Assembly: GCF_030250645.1 (NCBI RefSeq)
Contig: NZ_JASSVS010000002.1
Coordinates: forward strand, 372,001 to 436,000
Direction of reading: 5' to 3'
Source: Marinobacter azerbaijanicus
Lineage (GTDB): Bacteria; Pseudomonadota; Gammaproteobacteria; Pseudomonadales; Oleiphilaceae
Length of the DNA stretch: 64,000 bases
The position numbers and the translations under genes were made by a program. The notes beneath the pieces were generated by a model, which was given only the letters and a program-made list of their open reading frames with translations, was not told the origin of the DNA and made no database searches. Positions 62,965 through 64,000 of this stretch are shown here, one piece after another (position 1 is the stretch's first letter; the number at the start of each line of letters is the position of its first letter).

Positions 62965-64000
62965 TCAGGTATTCTTCCAGTGTCTGGCAATAAAATCCTG
63001 CACGGCTGGCAGGTCGTTATCCAGAACGGTGTATTGCTCTTCTCGTTCAAACAGGTCCGCCATATGCAACGGCAGCGCGGGCTCCGCCTTGACGCCGGAG
63101 CGCAACACGGCGTCCGGGAACTTGGCCGGATGAGCGGTACCCAGGGTAATCATGGGAATGGCCGGATCACGGCGGCAGTTGCGTGCTGCACGTACGCCGA
63201 TAGCAGTATGCGGGTCCAGCAGGTATTCATTCTGCTCGAAAATTTCACGGATGGTGTCTGTTGTACCCTCATCCCCCACTGCGTCACTGTCGAACAGTTT
63301 GCGGGCGTGCTTCCAGCGGTAGTCCTCGATGCTGACCGGCCCTTTGGAGGCATTCTCCAGCAGCTCTTTCACTGCGGCGCCATCGCGCCCGTGCAGATCG
63401 AACAACAGGCGCTCGAAGTTGCTGGACACCATGATGTCCATGCTTGGCGACAGGGTATGCTCCAGCTGAAGCTGCTCGTACCGGTTGCCGCTCATGAAGC
63501 GGTGCAGGATATCGTTGCGATTGGTGGCAATCACCAGCTGGGAGATGGGCAGACCCATCTTTTTCGCCAGGTAGCCGGCGAAAATATCACCAAAGTTCCC
63601 CGTTGGTACGGAAAACGCCATGCTGCGATCCGGGCCACCCAAGGCCAGGGATGCATGAAAGTAGTAGACAATCTGGGCCATGATCCGGGCCCAGTTAATG
63701 GAGTTCACTGCTGCAAGCTGGGTTTTCCCACCCAGGAAGGACTGGTCACTGAAGCTTGCCTTCACCATGCGCTGACAATCGTCAAAGTTGCCACGCACCG
63801 CAATGTTGTGGATGTTGTCACCCTTGACGGTGGTCATCTGGCGCCGCTGCACCTCGGACACACGCTCGTGGGGATGCAGGATAAAGATGTCGACATGCTT
63901 GCAGCGACGGCATCCTTCGATGGCAGCGGAGCCAGTATCACCGGAGGTTGCCCCCATGATCACCACGTGCTGCTGGCGCTTCTCAAGAACGTAGTCGAGC
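62965..64000 (-). CDS. thrC: Threonine synthase (partial, N-terminus outside window)
   Basis: The last 344 residues of a family member of about 465 residues; the frame runs off the right edge, so the M at 63966 is internal, not a start. GATSGDTGSAA near the edge is the phosphate-binding loop of PLP enzymes of this fold; FSVPTGNFGDIFAGYLA is typical of the long type II threonine synthases of gammaproteobacteria. The PLP lysine lies upstream of the window. It makes threonine from O-phosphohomoserine. Confidence 0.95.
   Translation of the reverse strand, partial: LDYVLEKRQQHVVIMGATSGDTGSAAIEGCRRCKHVDIFILHPHERVSEVQRRQMTTVKGDNIHNIAVRGNFDDCQRMVKASFSDQSFLGGKTQLAAVNSINWARIMAQIVYYFHASLALGGPDRSMAFSVPTGNFGDIFAGYLAKKMGLPISQLVIATNRNDILHRFMSGNRYEQLQLEHTLSPSMDIMVSSNFERLLFDLHGRDGAAVKELLENASKGPVSIEDYRWKHARKLFDSDAVGDEGTTDTIREIFEQNEYLLDPHTAIGVRAARNCRRDPAIPMITLGTAHPAKFPDAVLRSGVKAEPALPLHMADLFEREEQYTVLDNDLPAVQDFIARHWKNT

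Overview
The window is ordinary chromosome of a marine gammaproteobacterium, most probably Marinobacter. Reasons: a 512-residue alcohol-forming fatty acyl-CoA reductase at 7982-9520 that matches, from memory, the Marinobacter wax-ester enzyme almost residue for residue; a Pseudomonas-like gene order (algU-mucA-mucB-rseC-mucD / lepA-lepB-rnc-era-recO-pdxJ / gacS / cysM-rlmD-relA-mazG); and GC-rich codon use. No tRNA, rRNA, CRISPR array, prophage or insertion sequence was seen. About 55 genes are supported, two of them cut by the window edges (an EAL protein at 1-293 and thrC at the right end).

Layout. 1-5.0 kb: EAL fragment, a tartrate/D-malate-type decarboxylating dehydrogenase, an aminotransferase/CPXCG/DUF1439-lipoprotein operon and a D-2-hydroxyacid dehydrogenase. 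5.0-9.5 kb: a LuxR-type response regulator next to acs, then the fatty acyl-CoA reductase. 9.8-17.5 kb: an orphan FlhG/MinD-like ATPase divergent from an HDOD-GAF-histidine kinase/receiver-PAS-GGDEF-EAL pair, then a methyltransferase/DUF2156 pair. 17.5-31.4 kb: murI-nudC, plsB, rsmJ, uppP, tsaB, adk, a YbaK-HDOD fusion, ppc, two small convergent RHH-like paralogues, and mazG. 31.4-39.1 kb: relA, rlmD, cysM and divergent gacS. 39.1-56 kb: pdxJ-recO-era-rnc-DUF4845-lepB-lepA, a CHASE-PAS-GGDEF-EAL protein, the mucD-rseC-mucB-mucA-algU envelope-stress operon, divergent nadB, then sdhE, a YgfX-like gene and ygfZ. 56-64 kb: an HDOD protein, ung, lysS, prfB (with its programmed +1 frameshift), a repeat-packed 568-bp gap, recJ and thrC.

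How the genes work together. Acetate activation (acs) sits beside its probable regulator. Fatty acyl flow is represented by plsB (phospholipid) and the acyl-CoA reductase (fatty alcohol/wax). There is a strong signalling theme: three c-di-GMP proteins, three HDOD proteins, gacS, relA and AlgU/MucA.

The least explained material is non-coding. Three families of palindromic intergenic elements recur. Two of them (copies at 26902-27009 and 60767-60868; and at 57103-57192 and 61105-61197) keep a conserved inner core while their long outer arms differ in sequence yet stay perfectly or almost perfectly complementary, which is the mark of selection or copying at the level of structure. No clearly new multi-gene defence or biosynthetic system was found; the best protein-level candidates for new biology are the HDOD-kinase/GGDEF-EAL pair, the methyltransferase/DUF2156 pair and the YbaK-HDOD fusion.
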